Source: Thiotrichaceae bacterium
GTDB lineage: Bacteria > Pseudomonadota > Gammaproteobacteria > Thiotrichales > Thiotrichaceae
Length of the DNA: 5,631 nucleotides
NCBI GenBank assembly: GCA_015494435.1
Contig: WGBH01000139.1
Location: forward strand, 1 to 5,631
Direction: 5' to 3'
Below, in pieces: positions 5,631-5,631 of this stretch (position 1 is the first letter of the stretch; every line of letters begins with the position of its first letter). The notes below the pieces were generated by a model that saw only the letters and a list, made by a program, of their open reading frames with translations, was not told the DNA's origin and did not search any database. The position numbers and the translations under genes are program-made.

Positions 5631-5631
5631 C

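Overview
The window comes from a moderately AT-rich gammaproteobacterium. The evidence is the gene order rsxA-rsxB-rsxC-rsxD with proteins close to the Escherichia coli Rsx set, a 23S rRNA methyltransferase of the RlmD type, a YecA/UPF0149 protein with a SEC-C tail, and an OsmB-like glycine-zipper lipoprotein. The genus cannot be fixed from the sequence. The GGGTTTnCAAACCC-type palindrome in the intergenic region recalls repeats I associate from memory with AT-rich sulfur-oxidising Gammaproteobacteria such as Beggiatoa relatives; this is only a hint.

Layout. From the left edge to 2885, on the minus strand, lies the proximal part of an rnf/rsx operon. It reads right to left as rsxA, rsxB, rsxC and the first 26 codons of rsxD, which runs off the window. 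The first two junctions are 4-nt ATGA overlaps and the third has a 2-nt gap, so this is one tightly coupled transcription unit. A 377-base divergent intergenic region (2886-3262) follows. It holds a strong nested palindrome, a cluster of TGACAT words and the ribosome binding site of the next gene. A 68-residue glycine-zipper lipoprotein gene reads rightward (3263-3469) and ends one base from the end of a leftward YecA/SEC-C gene (3471-4193). The leftward rlmD gene (4245-5579) lies upstream of that gene, and a perfect TATAAT box sits at the right edge.

How the genes work together. RsxA-D are subunits of the membrane Rnf complex, which moves electrons between NADH and ferredoxin or other low-potential acceptors, coupled to ion movement. 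RsxC is the peripheral NADH/FMN/Fe-S subunit, RsxB the Fe-S relay, and RsxA and RsxD are membrane subunits. The remaining subunits (G, E) would be expected beyond the left edge. RlmD and the YecA-like protein may be co-transcribed. The lipoprotein is an independent small envelope gene.

No clearly new multi-gene system is visible. The part least explained by known genes is the divergent intergenic region with its palindrome and repeated words.
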